64,000 bases of DNA from Streptomyces sp. MNU76. GTDB lineage: Bacteria; Actinomycetota; Actinomycetes; Streptomycetales; Streptomycetaceae. A model generated the notes under the pieces. It made no database searches, was not told where the DNA came from, and saw nothing but the letters and a program-made list of their open reading frames with translations. Shown here in pieces: positions 37,301 through 49,795 of the stretch (position 1 is its first letter; each line of letters starts with the position of its first letter). Location of the stretch: positions 62,001-126,000 of the forward strand of contig NZ_JAJKLK010000010.1 in NCBI RefSeq assembly GCF_020982545.1, given 5' to 3'. The translations under genes and the position numbers were made by a program.

Positions 37301-38495
37301 GGGCGGCAAGGTGCGTCTGGAGCTGTCCCCCGCCACCGGACGGGCGCTGCGCGAGCTGTCCGCCGCCACGAACACCAGTATGTTCATGCTGTTCCAGGCG
37401 GCCACTGCGGCGCTGCTGCACCGGCTGGGCGCCGGGGACGACATTCCGCTCGGGGCACCCATCGCCGGACGTACGGACGACGCACTCGACGACCTGGTCG
37501 GCTTCTTCGTCAACACGCTGGTGCTGCGCACCGATCTGTCGGGCGCCGAGGACGGCCCCTCCGACCTGACGTTCACTCAGCTTCTTGGCCGGGTGCGGGA
37601 GTCGGCGCTCCAGGCGTTCGAGCACCAGGACCTGCCGTTCGACCACGTGGTGGAGGCCGTGAACCCGCCCCGGGTGGCCGGCCGCAACCCGCTCTTCCAG
37701 GTCATGCTCGGCTACCACTACCGGCCCGACGGCGACCCGGACGTGCTGGGCATGCCGACCGAGTGGTTCGACATGGACACCGGCATGGCCAGGTTCGACC
37801 TGCACTTCACCTTCGTCGACGAGGTGGGACAGGACCGTCTCACCCTGCTGCTGGAGTACGCGCTCGACCTCTACGACGACGAGACGGCCCGGCGTACGGC
37901 CGGGCGGCTGGCACGGCTGCTGGAGCAGGTCGCCGACGCACCGGACACGCCCGTGCGGGAGCTGGAGGTGCTGGCGGAGGCCGAGCGGGAGTCGGTGCTG
38001 GTCCGGTGGAACGACACCGGACGGGAGGTGCCCGCGACCACCCTGCCGGAGCTGTTCCGCGCCCAGGTGGCGCGGACCCCGGACGCGCTCGCCCTCGTCC
38101 ACGACGAACAGCGCCTGACGTACGCGGAGTTGGACGCACGGGTCGAGCGGACCGCGCGGGTGCTGGCCGGGATGGGCGTGGGTCCGGAGCGCACGGTGGC
38201 GGTGGCGCTGCCGCGTTCGGTGGACCTGGTGGTCGCCCTGCTGGCGGTGCACCGGGCCGGTGGCGCCTATCTGCCCCTGGAGGCGGACCAGCCGCGGGAA
38301 CGGCGGGCGCTCATGCTGGAGGAGGCCCGGCCGGTGTGCGTCGTCGAGGACGCGCTGCCGCAGGGTCCCGAGGGTGAACTCCCCACCGGGTACGACCCGG
38401 CGAGCCCGGCCTATGTCATCTACACCTCCGGGTCGACGGGCCGCCCCAAGGGAGTGGTCGTCCCGCACGAGGGCATCGTCAACCGGCTGCTGTGA
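25377..38495 (+). CDS. siderophore non-ribosomal peptide synthetase, modules 1-3 and first third of A4
   Basis: 4372 residues. Domains: a shortened condensation-like piece without HHxxxDG (1-205); A1 with an inserted methyltransferase (MT motif VLEIGVGSGLI near 774); T1 (GGDSIS); C2 (HHIIADGWS); A2; T2; C3 with HLILWDG in place of HHxxxDG; A3 with a second inserted methyltransferase (ILEIGVGSGLL near 3300); T3 (GGHSLL); C4 (HHIATDEWS); then A4 as far as its P-loop YTSGSTGRPKGVV. My specificity readings are A2 DVWSLSLVD (Ser), A3 D-M-E-(N)-L-G-L-I-N (hydroxyornithine) and A1 DVWALAATN (not recognised). The start is a GTG behind GGGGAGG. The frame ends at a TGA at the position of a conserved Trp (VNRLLW) and reopens at once in the same frame. 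The inserted MT domains should N-methylate residues 1 and 3. Confidence 0.93.
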   Translation: MCGSEEVLSHWRRLLTPLPLEIALPADRPHPPHPLPGRDTRAVTDLPDAPDTVRLAAFVALLHRYTGATDLTVCHGGLPLRVSVAHEPTFAELVRRVTEAWEDAATHRVPVGLLVEELRPRPTRGGGLFCNTAFGTADRPAGELPAPVDVLLEVDGDSARASYSPALFDGTTIERLLGHYRTLLADAVARPGTPVARLDLMSREEYGQVVLGWNATAHSVPADTWPAMFAEQVRRRPEAVALVFEDEELTYAELDERAGRLAHALIARGAGPERIVALSLPRSAELIVAEVAVLKSGAAYLPIDHDYPADRIAYMLGDARPVCMVTTAETARDLPDPVRGMTLLELDSPATAAELADRPAHDPTEADRGAPLTVLNAAYVIYTSGSTGRPKGVVLAHGGVAKLVATQSERFGIGPHSRVLQFASPSFDVAFWDLCLGLLSGGRLVVVPAERRVPGAPLADYANAHGITFMILPPALLDAMPDDIELPPTATLLAGTERVSPELVGRYARGRMMFNAYGPTEATTNSTLGLCDPDIPAGAIVPIGVPDPGTRAYVLDAFLRPVPAGVTGELYLGGAGLARGYLGRPDLTAERFVADPFGEPGERLYRTGDLVRWRADGRLEFLGRADAQVKIRGFRIEPGEIESVLRGHPAVDQVTVVVREDRPGDRRLAAYVVPTLDAPRDADPDARVEEWKELHELLYGAAGSEDSGIEGAEGSAGSRGSEGGGSGGSGLRENFAGWNSMYDGTPIPVEEMREWRAATVDRIRELGPARRVLEIGVGSGLILSRIAPDCEAYWGTDLSAEAVAALRAQVATDPELAAKVELRTTPAHDTEGLPEGYFDTVVINSVAQYFPGGKYLADVLRQVSELLAPDGRIFVGDVRNLRLLRTLRAAVETRRATGGDEDDKSALRAAVERSVRWEGELLLDPDFFAALDGFDADIRLKRAAHHNELSRYRYDVVLRPGTPTAARELPEADWSQVGGLGRLAGLLAGRPDGLRVTGVPNARLADDLADLRRLEGSSRQAAGGTDPEDLHALAAEHGYRVALTWNGNADDGAFDAVFVLDGPFGPLYRTAGVHPRANRPAPFRDVGALMRTLRGHAAEWLPDYMVPSAFVPLHALPVTPSGKIDARALPAPDYATMSSGRAPRTPRERLLCSLYAEVLGLDTVTAEDDFLALGGDSISAIRLLIRARESGLRLTTRDVFRHRTVEALAEAAVERVAEHTADEPLIEVGPAELAEIQGTHPLPVAELLPLTPLQQGFFFHALTGGADGDTYVVQQVLDLSGPVDADVLRRAAQRLLDRHAPLRAAFRQRPDGTPVQIITRDAELPWREVDLSSQDGEVRETLGDAVSADERARGFDLAAPPLLRCALVRLGEERSRLVLTFHHIIADGWSLPVLHRELMAFYGTDAPALPEVAPYRGFLRRLAEQDRAAAREVWRDALAGLEEPTRLVGAPADGAPVRPEHVRVELSERTTSRLAERAREHGVTLGTVVQGAWGLLLGRLTGRDDVVFGTTVSGRDGEVDGIASMVGLFINTLPTRFRWTPRESLGTLLARLQEEQARLLDHQHLGLAEIQRLTGHTGSGELFDTLVVFENYPAESDLGDASGTVRITGDAFHDTVHYPLALVVKPGRRLDLRLKHHAERLDGDTVRALGDRLARVLEAIAEAPDRAAASVELLSPDEALRAHPAGEERVAPESTLAEGFAAQVARTPDATAVVFEDERLSYAELDARAAALAVRLRDRGAGPGAFVAVAVPRSAELMVALLGVLKSGAAYLPVDLDYPADRVAHMLADSGATTVVTLAATAARLPGASRSAGGNVPSVLLLDATDTGPTGDSPPQPAGLAPTTTLAPACPDDPAYLIYTSGSTGLPKGVVVTHRAVVNRLAWTQGEYGLGPDDRVLQKTPSSFDVSVWEFFWPLLEGATVVLARPDGHRDPAYLAELVRARSITTMHFVPSMLEAFLQHDEVTGDPTWSASLRRVLSSGEALPVTAASRWHALTGVPLHNLYGPTEAAVDVTYHPYASDEEPTGASVPIGRPVWNTGLRVLDTCLRPVPDGVPGELYLTGVQLARGYHARPALTAERFTADPYGPPGTRMYRTGDLVRRRADGVIEYLGRTDRQVKLRGNRIELGEIEAALVRLPEVAQAAVTVRDDTLVAYVVPTGDATEPSHLREALAGALPSPMVPSAWVVLDALPLTPSGKLDRAALPAPQGSRGTVTRAPGNPREQVLVEIFAAVLKLPEVGVDDDFFHLGGDSISSIAVSSRARRAGLVIGPREVLEHRTPAALAAAAALDKSAAGESPAESAFTLTEEERERIDRLAPGRIEDVWPLAPLQEGLFFHSNFDDSSLDVYTVHESFDFAERVDTERLSAAVRTLLGRNPSLRAGFTSEGLRRPVQFIVRDAEVPLREVDLSGLPAAEQDLRMGELLEESRAQRFDLTRPLLFRMLLVRLGAERGDRLVVGRHLILWDGWSAWLFLGQLFALYESGGDPVGLDRPGSYRDYLTWLERQDDTEATRAWRAALSGFEEPTLLVPASSDRGREPVIPRQLDAVLEAAVARRLRDTARAHGLTLNTVLNAAWGLVLAGATGRGDIAFGTTVAGRPSEVPDVENVIGMFLNTVPARIAFDPREPVLDLLRRVQGERLEVMPYEYLGLGVLQAETGHRRLFDTLFVLRNADTDERLAELRARHGATAVANVDATHYPANLVVTPGERVRVTLAYRPDLLEDTYAQGLLDRFVLLVGRLVADPTAPVGSLDALLPAEAAALAREEAEQRQPVPHETVADMLAAQAARTPDATALVFGARTLTYAELDARCDRMARLLLARGAGPERVIALGLPRSIDMVVALFAVLRTGSAYLPLELDHPADRLSLMLADARPLLLLSTEAVSRTLTGDTPRVLLDDPAVAAELAAYPAGPVSVSFSLDHPAYVIYTSGSTGRPKGVVTPYIGLTNMQLNHQKEIFAPAIASAGGRRLRIAHTVSFAFDMSWEELLWLVEGHEVHICDEELRRDATALVAYCEEHRVDVVNVTPTYAHLLIEEGLLEGHRPPLVLLGGEAVTETVWNTLRDTEGTYGYNLYGPTEYTINTLGGGTEDSATPTVGRPIRATRARILDTWLRPVPDGVAGELYIAGVGLARGYLDRPGLTAERFVADPYGLPGERMYRTGDLVRRRADGNLDFLGRTDDQVKIRGYRVELGEIETALAQHPEVSQAAVLARDDTTAPGTKRLVGYVVPAELDREARDSAEREQIGEWQEIYSAEYTEIGTALFTEDFAGWDSSYDGTPIPVEHMRQWREATVERIRELGPRRILEIGVGSGLLLSKLAPDAETYWATDFAAPVIRKLTEGVRSDPALAGKVELRCQAAEVTDGLPTGFFDTIVINSVVQYFPSLDHLHQVIRGALGLLAPGGALFLGDVRDLRQARAFQSGIQAARAEADTDPEVLRRAVERGLALEKELLVDPDWFTTLGVGVDLRTKAGRHHNELTRYRYDVVLYEGDAGLSLDGVPAVDWTGREALLARLDDGGPLRVRGVPDARTAGDLAGLRALDTGRPSPVAATGVEPEDLRETAEARGYRLLTTWSAEPGAYEAVFVPGTDTARTAGLYRPRADRDTTAPYANTPAAGRGHTALVRRLRDDLGQRLPGYMVPAAFVVLPGLPMNDNGKLDVRALPDAEPAVALSAGRGPRTPVEEVLCRLFAEVLGLPRTGAEDNFFDLGGHSLLATRLISRARTELGAELAIRDLFEAPTPEALALRAGTGRPARPALRTVAERPARIPLSAAQRRLWLVERLTGGGVAYNFPLVFRLRGELDLDALRAALVDVTDRHETLRTRFLEEDGEPYQWIVAPGAAEPAFQVAEVSEEDLASRIEAAQRRPFDLSTELPVRAEVLRLGLAEHVVALVLHHIATDEWSDRPFLADLTTAYRARAEGHAPGWPPLPVQYADYTVWQDKLLGQVGAAQLTHWTDALRELPEELSLPLDRPRPDAPTGRGGKVRLELSPATGRALRELSAATNTSMFMLFQAATAALLHRLGAGDDIPLGAPIAGRTDDALDDLVGFFVNTLVLRTDLSGAEDGPSDLTFTQLLGRVRESALQAFEHQDLPFDHVVEAVNPPRVAGRNPLFQVMLGYHYRPDGDPDVLGMPTEWFDMDTGMARFDLHFTFVDEVGQDRLTLLLEYALDLYDDETARRTAGRLARLLEQVADAPDTPVRELEVLAEAERESVLVRWNDTGREVPATTLPELFRAQVARTPDALALVHDEQRLTYAELDARVERTARVLAGMGVGPERTVAVALPRSVDLVVALLAVHRAGGAYLPLEADQPRERRALMLEEARPVCVVEDALPQGPEGELPTGYDPASPAYVIYTSGSTGRPKGVVVPHEGIVNRLL

Positions 38496-44345
<5,850 letters not shown>

Positions 44346-44359
44346 GAAAGAGGAGTGGC

Positions 44360-44569
44360 ATGAGCAACCCGTTCGAGGACCCCGAGGGCACCTATCTGGT
44401 GCTGGTCAACGACGAGAACCAGCACAGCCTGTGGCCGGACTTCGTGGACGTGCCGGCCGGCTGGCGGGTGGTCCACGGACCCGACTCGCGGCAGTCCTGC
44501 CTGGATCACGTCGAGACCCACTGGACGGACATGCGGCCGCGCAGTCTGGCGGAGTCGATGGACGGCTGA
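44360..44569 (+). CDS. MbtH-like protein
   Basis: A 69-residue MbtH-family chaperone that binds and activates adenylation domains. It shows the family pattern NDENQHSLWPDF, PAGWRVVHGP and HWTDMRPRSLAES. Start: ATG at 44360 behind AAGAGGAG. It follows the NRPS by 14 bases and must be co-transcribed. It ends before a strong hairpin. Confidence 0.96.
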   Translation: MSNPFEDPEGTYLVLVNDENQHSLWPDFVDVPAGWRVVHGPDSRQSCLDHVETHWTDMRPRSLAESMDG

Positions 44570-44585
44570 CACCAGGTGCACGAGA

Positions 44586-44612
44586 GGGGGCCGGTCGGTG
44601 ACCGGCCCCCTT
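44586..44612. terminator. bidirectional terminator between mbtH and the binding-protein gene
   Basis: GGGGGCCGGTC / GACCGGCCCCC forms a perfect 11-bp stem with a GGT loop and trailing TT. It lies between two convergent iron-regulated operons. Confidence 0.75.
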
Positions 44613-44638
44613 CGTCGTGCCGCGCTGTCGCCGCCGCG

Positions 44639-45706
44639 TCAGGAGGCGGGCTGCTCCACCTCGGTGTCCGCCTTGCCGTCGACGGCCGCCGCCAGCTGCG
44701 GGGCCAGCCGCTCCACCACGTACGGCAGGCTGAGGACCGAGACGAAGGACGTGGCGTTGCCGTAGTCGCTGCTCTCGTTCACGAAGACCTCGCGGCCCTC
44801 CTTCACGACCTTCAGGTCCTTGTAAGAGGCGTCCTTGTGCAGCTTCGCGGCGTCCTTCGCGGGGTCGCCGACGATCCACACGACGGCGTCCTGGTCGAGC
44901 AGGTCGGTGCGCTCCTTGCTGATGTTCGCGCCGAACTTGTCGCCGATCGCCTTGTCCAGGTCCGTCGGCAGGGCGAAGCCGAGGCCGGTCAGCAGACGGG
45001 ACCGGGCGTCCTGGCTGCCGAAGACGAACATGCCCTCGTACGGGGTCGCCATGACCGCCGAGGCGCCCTTGAAGCCGGGGTTGTCGTCGGCGGCGGCCTT
45101 GATCTTCACCTCGGTGTCGGCGACCGCCTTCGCGGCCTCCTCGGGCTTGCCGAGCGCCTTGCCGATGGTCTCGGTCTGCTCCTGCCACGGGACGCCGTAG
45201 TCGTTGTACGCCTTCGGCTGGGCGACCACGGGCGCGAACTTCGACAGCGACTCGTACTGTTCCTTGGTCAGTCCGCCGTACACCGCGAGGATCAGGTCGG
45301 GCTTGAGGGCGGCGATCTTCTCCACCTGCGGGCCGGTGCCGGTGTCCTTCAGGACGGTCGGCGCCTCGGCGGAGCCGAGCTTGTCCTCGGCCCAGGGGCC
45401 GATGGCGCCCTGGTAGCCGCCGAGCCATTCGGTGGTGCCGACCGGGACCTTGCCGAGGGCGAGGACCGCGTCCTGGTCGGTGAGGCCGACGGTGACGATC
45501 CGCTTGGGTTCGGCCTTGATCGTGGTGCTGCCGTACTTGTGGTCGAGGGAGACCGGGAAGGCGGAGTCACCGGAGGAGGTGCTCGCCTCCGCGCCGGCGC
45601 CCGACGCGTCGTCGGAGTCGGAGCCGCCGGCGCACGCGGTGGCGAGGAGCAGGGTGGCGGAGGCGAGCACGACGGCGAGCCGTGGCGCTCTGCGGGAGCG
45701 GAACAT
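44639..45706 (-). CDS. ferric-siderophore-binding lipoprotein (FepB/FecB type)
   Basis: A 355-residue substrate-binding protein. The signal peptide ends in the lipobox LLLATAC (Cys near residue 25), followed by a Ser/Ala/Gly spacer. The mature part has the class III pattern: KRIVTVGLTDQDAVLALGK, IAALKPDLILAVYGGLTKEQ and LLDQDAVVWIVGD. The start ATG overlaps the stop of the upstream ABC gene (TGATG), so it is coupled to it. It could feed the FecCD importer, or the two exporter-fold half-transporters of its own operon in the manner of YbtPQ or IrtAB. Confidence 0.93.
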   Translation of the reverse strand: MFRSRRAPRLAVVLASATLLLATACAGGSDSDDASGAGAEASTSSGDSAFPVSLDHKYGSTTIKAEPKRIVTVGLTDQDAVLALGKVPVGTTEWLGGYQGAIGPWAEDKLGSAEAPTVLKDTGTGPQVEKIAALKPDLILAVYGGLTKEQYESLSKFAPVVAQPKAYNDYGVPWQEQTETIGKALGKPEEAAKAVADTEVKIKAAADDNPGFKGASAVMATPYEGMFVFGSQDARSRLLTGLGFALPTDLDKAIGDKFGANISKERTDLLDQDAVVWIVGDPAKDAAKLHKDASYKDLKVVKEGREVFVNESSDYGNATSFVSVLSLPYVVERLAPQLAAAVDGKADTEVEQPAS

Positions 45707-47826
45707 CAGCGGTCCTTCGGTTCGGGTTTCTGCGGAGCGGTGCGTGTGGGGGTCTCGGGGGCCGGCCGTGGGCCGGTGTCGCGGGCGTCCGACCAGGCCG
45801 CCCAGAGGGCGGCGTAGGGGCCTCGCGCGGCGTGGAGTTCGTCGTGGGTGCCGCTCTCGACCACGCGGCCGTCCTCCATGACGACGACGCGGTCGGCGGT
45901 CGCCGCCTGGCTGAGGCGGTGGGCGACGATCAGCGCGGTCCGGCCGTCGACGGCGCGGGCGACGGCCTTCTCCAGCGTGCGGGCTCCGGCGCTGCCCGCC
46001 TCCGCGGTGGCCTCGTCGAGGATCACCAGGGGCGGGTCGGCGAGGATCAGCCGGGCCAGGGCGAGGGCCTGGGTCCGTTCGCCGCTGAGCTGGTGACCGC
46101 CGTCGCCGACGACCGTGGCGAGGCCGTCGGGCAGGGCCTCGGCCCAGGCCAGGGCGTCGACCCGGTCGAGCGCGGCGCGCAGTTCGTCGTCGGTGGCGTC
46201 GGGCCTGGCGAGCCGCAGGTCGTCGGCGAGGGGGCCCGCGAAGACATGGGTCTCCTGGGTGATCAGGGCGATCGTGCGGGAGACGGCGGAGCCGAGTTCG
46301 GTGGGCGGGACCCCGCCCACCAGGACGGCGCCGGTGGTGGGTGGCTGAATGCCCGCGACGAGTCGCGCCAGGGTGGTCTTGCCGGCTCCGCTGGCGCCGA
46401 CGAGGGCCACGCGTTCGCCGTGGCGGATCGTCAGGTCGATGTCGTGCAGGACGGCGTGGCCCGGCCGGTAGGCGTGGCCGAGCCCCCGGACGGTGACGTC
46501 GACACCGCCGGCCGCGACGGTGCGTGTCGGGGGCGGGGCCACGGGTTCGTCGGTGACGCCGACGAGCCGGGCGAGGCCCGCCGTGGCCGACTGGGCGTCG
46601 TCGAGGAGGGCGAGGGCCGCGTTGACGGGGCCGAACAGGCTGTGGAAGTACAGGGCGGCGGCGGTCGCCGTGCCGATGCTGGCGGAGCCGTCGCGGACCA
46701 GCCAGTAGCCGGTGACGAGGACGGCGGCGAGCCCGATGTACTCGGCGATGTGCAGCCTGCTGTAGAAGCCGAGGACGAGCCGCAGGCCCCGCATGGTCAG
46801 CGCCACCACGGACCACGACCGTTCGGTCACCCGCTCGGTGTGCTCGCGGCCCAGACGGAACGCCCGCACGGTGGAGCTGCCGCCGATGGTGTCGAGCATC
46901 TGCTGCTGCTGGGCGCCGGCGGCCACCCGCTGCTCGGCGTAGAGCGGGATGGCGCGGGCGACGTACCAGCGGGCTGTGGCCGCCTGCACGGGGACCGCGA
47001 GGAGCGCGGCCAGCAGGAACCGCCAGTCGAGCAGGGCGAGGGCGCCGAAGGTGAGGACGATGGTGAGCACCGAGCGGCCGAGCGCGGGCAGCGCGTTGCG
47101 GACGGCGTCGGCGATGAGGGAGACGTCGGCAGTGACCCGGGCGGTCAGATCGCCGGCGCCGGCCTTCTCCACGCGGTCCAGAGGGAGGGCCAGGGCGCGC
47201 TCGACGAAGCGTTCGCGCAGCCGGGCCAGGGTGGTCTCGCCGAGCCGGGCAATCTGCGACAGCCCGAACCCGGCGGTGACGCCCTGCGCGACGGCGACGG
47301 CCACGAGGAGCGCCGCGGTGGCGGTGATGGCGTCGGCGGACCCCCGGTCGGCGGCCAGGTCGACGATCCGGCCGAGCAGGGGCTGCACGAGCAGGCCGAG
47401 GGCGGTGGACCCGACCATGACGGCGAACGCGGCCACCGCCAACCGCCGCTGCGGCCGCAGAAGTTCGGCGACCGCGGCACGCGTACGGGCGTGCGTGGCG
47501 ACGGGCAGCAGCACGGGTCCGGCTTGGTCACTGCCCCGGGAGTGGGCCTCGACGGCTCCGACGCCGTGGCCGACTTCCCCGGCTTCGGCGACGCCCACGG
47601 CCTCGTCGGGCCGGACGGTTCCGGCGTCGTCCGCGGCCACGACCGACCGGACGTCTTTCCCTGCGTCCGCGCCCTCGGCGGGCGGGCCGGCTTCGGCGAG
47701 CGCTGCCGCGTCCCGGCCTCGGAGGACTCCCCCGGCGCCCCCGGCTCCCCCGGCTCGCGCGGTCTCGGCGTGTCGAGGGGCCTCCGCGGCCTCGTCGGTC
47801 CCCGCGGATGCGGCGTGATCGGTCAT
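45706..47826 (-). CDS. ABC half-transporter (membrane + ATPase), partner with intact Walker A
   Basis: 706 residues. An unusual low-complexity extension of about 118 residues (Ala/Gly/Glu-rich) precedes six membrane helices and an ATPase domain. Walker A is intact (LVGASGAGKTTLARL), Walker B is PLVILDEAT and the switch His is kept (IVAHRLSQA). The signature motif reads HQLSGERTQA instead of LSGGQ, and the D-loop is changed (TAEAGS). It starts at an ATG overlapping the stop of the partner gene (ATGA). It should form a heterodimer with that partner, in which only one ATP site is complete. Direction of transport is not settled by sequence. Confidence 0.92.
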   Translation of the reverse strand: MTDHAASAGTDEAAEAPRHAETARAGGAGGAGGVLRGRDAAALAEAGPPAEGADAGKDVRSVVAADDAGTVRPDEAVGVAEAGEVGHGVGAVEAHSRGSDQAGPVLLPVATHARTRAAVAELLRPQRRLAVAAFAVMVGSTALGLLVQPLLGRIVDLAADRGSADAITATAALLVAVAVAQGVTAGFGLSQIARLGETTLARLRERFVERALALPLDRVEKAGAGDLTARVTADVSLIADAVRNALPALGRSVLTIVLTFGALALLDWRFLLAALLAVPVQAATARWYVARAIPLYAEQRVAAGAQQQQMLDTIGGSSTVRAFRLGREHTERVTERSWSVVALTMRGLRLVLGFYSRLHIAEYIGLAAVLVTGYWLVRDGSASIGTATAAALYFHSLFGPVNAALALLDDAQSATAGLARLVGVTDEPVAPPPTRTVAAGGVDVTVRGLGHAYRPGHAVLHDIDLTIRHGERVALVGASGAGKTTLARLVAGIQPPTTGAVLVGGVPPTELGSAVSRTIALITQETHVFAGPLADDLRLARPDATDDELRAALDRVDALAWAEALPDGLATVVGDGGHQLSGERTQALALARLILADPPLVILDEATAEAGSAGARTLEKAVARAVDGRTALIVAHRLSQAATADRVVVMEDGRVVESGTHDELHAARGPYAALWAAWSDARDTGPRPAPETPTRTAPQKPEPKDR

Positions 47827-49556
47827 GTGAGGACCGCCGTCCGGTAGTCGGCGCACTCGTGGGCGAGGCGTTCGTGGTCGCCGGTCGCGGTGACCCGGCC
47901 TTCGTGGAGGAGGACGACACGGTCGGTGACGGCGAGCAGGGCGGGGCTGTTGGTCACCAGGAGCGTGGTGCGTCCGCCGCGGACGTCCCGGACGCCGGCG
48001 GCGATGCGGCTCTCGGTGACGGCGTCGACGGCGGTCGCCGGTTCGTGCACGACGAGGACCGGCGCGTCGGCGGCCAGGGCGCGCGCCAGGGCCACGCGCT
48101 GGCGTTGGCCGCCGGAGAGTGAACGGCCGCGCGCGGTGACGGCGGTGTGCACGCCGTCGGGCAGCGCGCGGGCGACCTCGTCGGTACCGGAGGCGGCCAT
48201 CGCGGCGGTGACGGCCGCCGTCGCGGAGTTCGTCGCTCGTGTCGGCACGGTGGTGCCGATCGCCGCCGTCACGTTGTCCAGGACCGTTCCCTCGAACAGG
48301 TCGGCGTCGTGCTCGGCGACGAGCATCGCGGCGCGGACGTCGTCCGGTCCGAGAGCGGTCAGCGGGGTGCCGTCCAGTTCCACGGACCCGTCGTCGGGGT
48401 CGGTGTGGCGGCCGAGGCAGCGCAGCAGCGCCGTCGCGTCGGCGGGGTCGGTGGTGGCGACGCCGACGGTCTCGCCGGGGGCGATGTCGAGGTCGACCCC
48501 GCGCAGGGGGCCGTGGGTGAGGCCGCGCAGGGTCAGCCGTCCCTCGACGCCGACCGCCGGGAGAGCCTCGGCGGGCCCCTGCGCGGGTACGGCCCCGGGG
48601 GCGTCCAGCACCTCGGCGATACGGGCGGCGGAGGCGCGGCCCTGCGCGAGTTCGGTGTTGATCCACGCGAACTCGGAGAGCGGGCCGACGATGAACAGGG
48701 CGAGCCCCACGGAGGAGACGAGTTCGCCGAGGCCGATGTCACCGCGTGCGGCGAGCCGTCCGCCGACGAGGGCGACCAGGGCGATGAAGGCACCGGTGAG
48801 GATGGTGACGACACCGTTCTGCCAGGCCTCGGCGCGGGCGGCGCGCAGGGTCGCGGCGAGGGAGTCCTGGCTGACGCGCCGGTAACGGGCGACGGCCGCC
48901 TGCTCGGCACCGATGCCCTTGAGGACGCGCAGTCCGGCCACCAGGTCGGCGGCGACTCCGGAGGCCTGTGCGGCGCGGTCCTGTTCGGTCTCGCTGCGCC
49001 GTTCCAGGGGCTTGCTCAACAGGTGTCCCAGCCACAGCAGCAGGGGGGTGCCCAGGAGGACGAGCAGGCCGAGGACGAGCGAGACGCGCAGCAGGGCGAC
49101 CGCGCTGACCACGAGCCCGGCGGTGGCCGCGCAGGCGACGATGAGGGCCATGGCCACGGCCCCGACCCGCTTGGCGTCCTCGGTGGCGATGTTCGTCAAC
49201 TCGCCGGGCAGTCTTCCCTGTTCGGCGCCGCCCTCGGGTGCGAGGACTCGGCCGACGAGCGCGGTCCGGAGGTGGTGCGCGGCGGTGACGGCGGCACGTT
49301 CACCGGCCCGCGCGCTGAACCGGAAGCTGAAGGAGAGCCCGACGTACACGGCGGCCAGGACGAGCAGCCACAGCAGCAGTCCGGGGATGTCGCCGTCCAC
49401 GGCCCCGCGTTCGATGGCCAGTCCGATGAGCACCGGCACCAGGGCCTCGCCCGTCTGGTGTCCCATCCCCAGGACCGAGCCGAGCAGGACGTCCCGACGC
49501 TGTCCGCCGACCGCGCGCCACAGGACGTTCCGTCCCGGTGGGTCCGCTTTTCTCAC
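47823..49556 (-). CDS. ABC half-transporter (membrane + ATPase), partner with degenerate Walker A
   Basis: 577 residues: six membrane helices and an ATPase domain. The signature is perfect (GRSLSGGQRQRVALARAL), but the Walker A region reads GETVGVATTDPADATALL with no Lys. Walker B has His for Asp (VLVVHEPATAVD), and the switch His is Asn (LLVTNSPAL). It cannot form a full site alone; with the partner protein it supplies the signature to the partner's Walker A. I prefer the GTG at 49556 (CGGAG upstream) over a TTG at 49598. First gene of an iron-box-controlled operon. Confidence 0.9.
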   Translation of the reverse strand: MRKADPPGRNVLWRAVGGQRRDVLLGSVLGMGHQTGEALVPVLIGLAIERGAVDGDIPGLLLWLLVLAAVYVGLSFSFRFSARAGERAAVTAAHHLRTALVGRVLAPEGGAEQGRLPGELTNIATEDAKRVGAVAMALIVACAATAGLVVSAVALLRVSLVLGLLVLLGTPLLLWLGHLLSKPLERRSETEQDRAAQASGVAADLVAGLRVLKGIGAEQAAVARYRRVSQDSLAATLRAARAEAWQNGVVTILTGAFIALVALVGGRLAARGDIGLGELVSSVGLALFIVGPLSEFAWINTELAQGRASAARIAEVLDAPGAVPAQGPAEALPAVGVEGRLTLRGLTHGPLRGVDLDIAPGETVGVATTDPADATALLRCLGRHTDPDDGSVELDGTPLTALGPDDVRAAMLVAEHDADLFEGTVLDNVTAAIGTTVPTRATNSATAAVTAAMAASGTDEVARALPDGVHTAVTARGRSLSGGQRQRVALARALAADAPVLVVHEPATAVDAVTESRIAAGVRDVRGGRTTLLVTNSPALLAVTDRVVLLHEGRVTATGDHERLAHECADYRTAVLT

Positions 49557-49604
49557 GCAACACTCCGGACCGGTTTCGCCAACACAGGAGACGCACAAGG
49601 AAAC

Positions 49605-49623
49605 TTAGGTAAGGCTAACTACA
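49605..49623 (-). promoter_or_regulatory. iron box upstream of the ABC half-transporter operon
   Basis: TTAGGTAAGGCTAACTACA matches the consensus TTAGGTTAGGCTAACCTAA at 15 of 19 positions and lies 49 bases upstream of the first half-transporter start. The gene on the other side starts 173 bases away. Confidence 0.8.
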
Positions 49624-49795
49624 TTTGCCTTCCTGGGCCAGCCCCGAGACGTCTTCGAGACCTGAGCGGCCTCCTCGAAGGCCAAGGACATCAGCCGAAG
49701 CGACCGTCAACTCGCAGACGCGGCAGGCCACTTCACAGCCACTTCACTCATACGAGACACACCGGGCGCACCGCCCCGACCGGAAGGACCCGTCC

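Noticed and set aside
38493..38495. The TGA in the NRPS as a selenocysteine codon
   Set aside because: Homologous positions carry Trp, not Cys or Sec, no selenium-insertion hairpin is evident just downstream, and NRPS adenylation domains are not selenoproteins.
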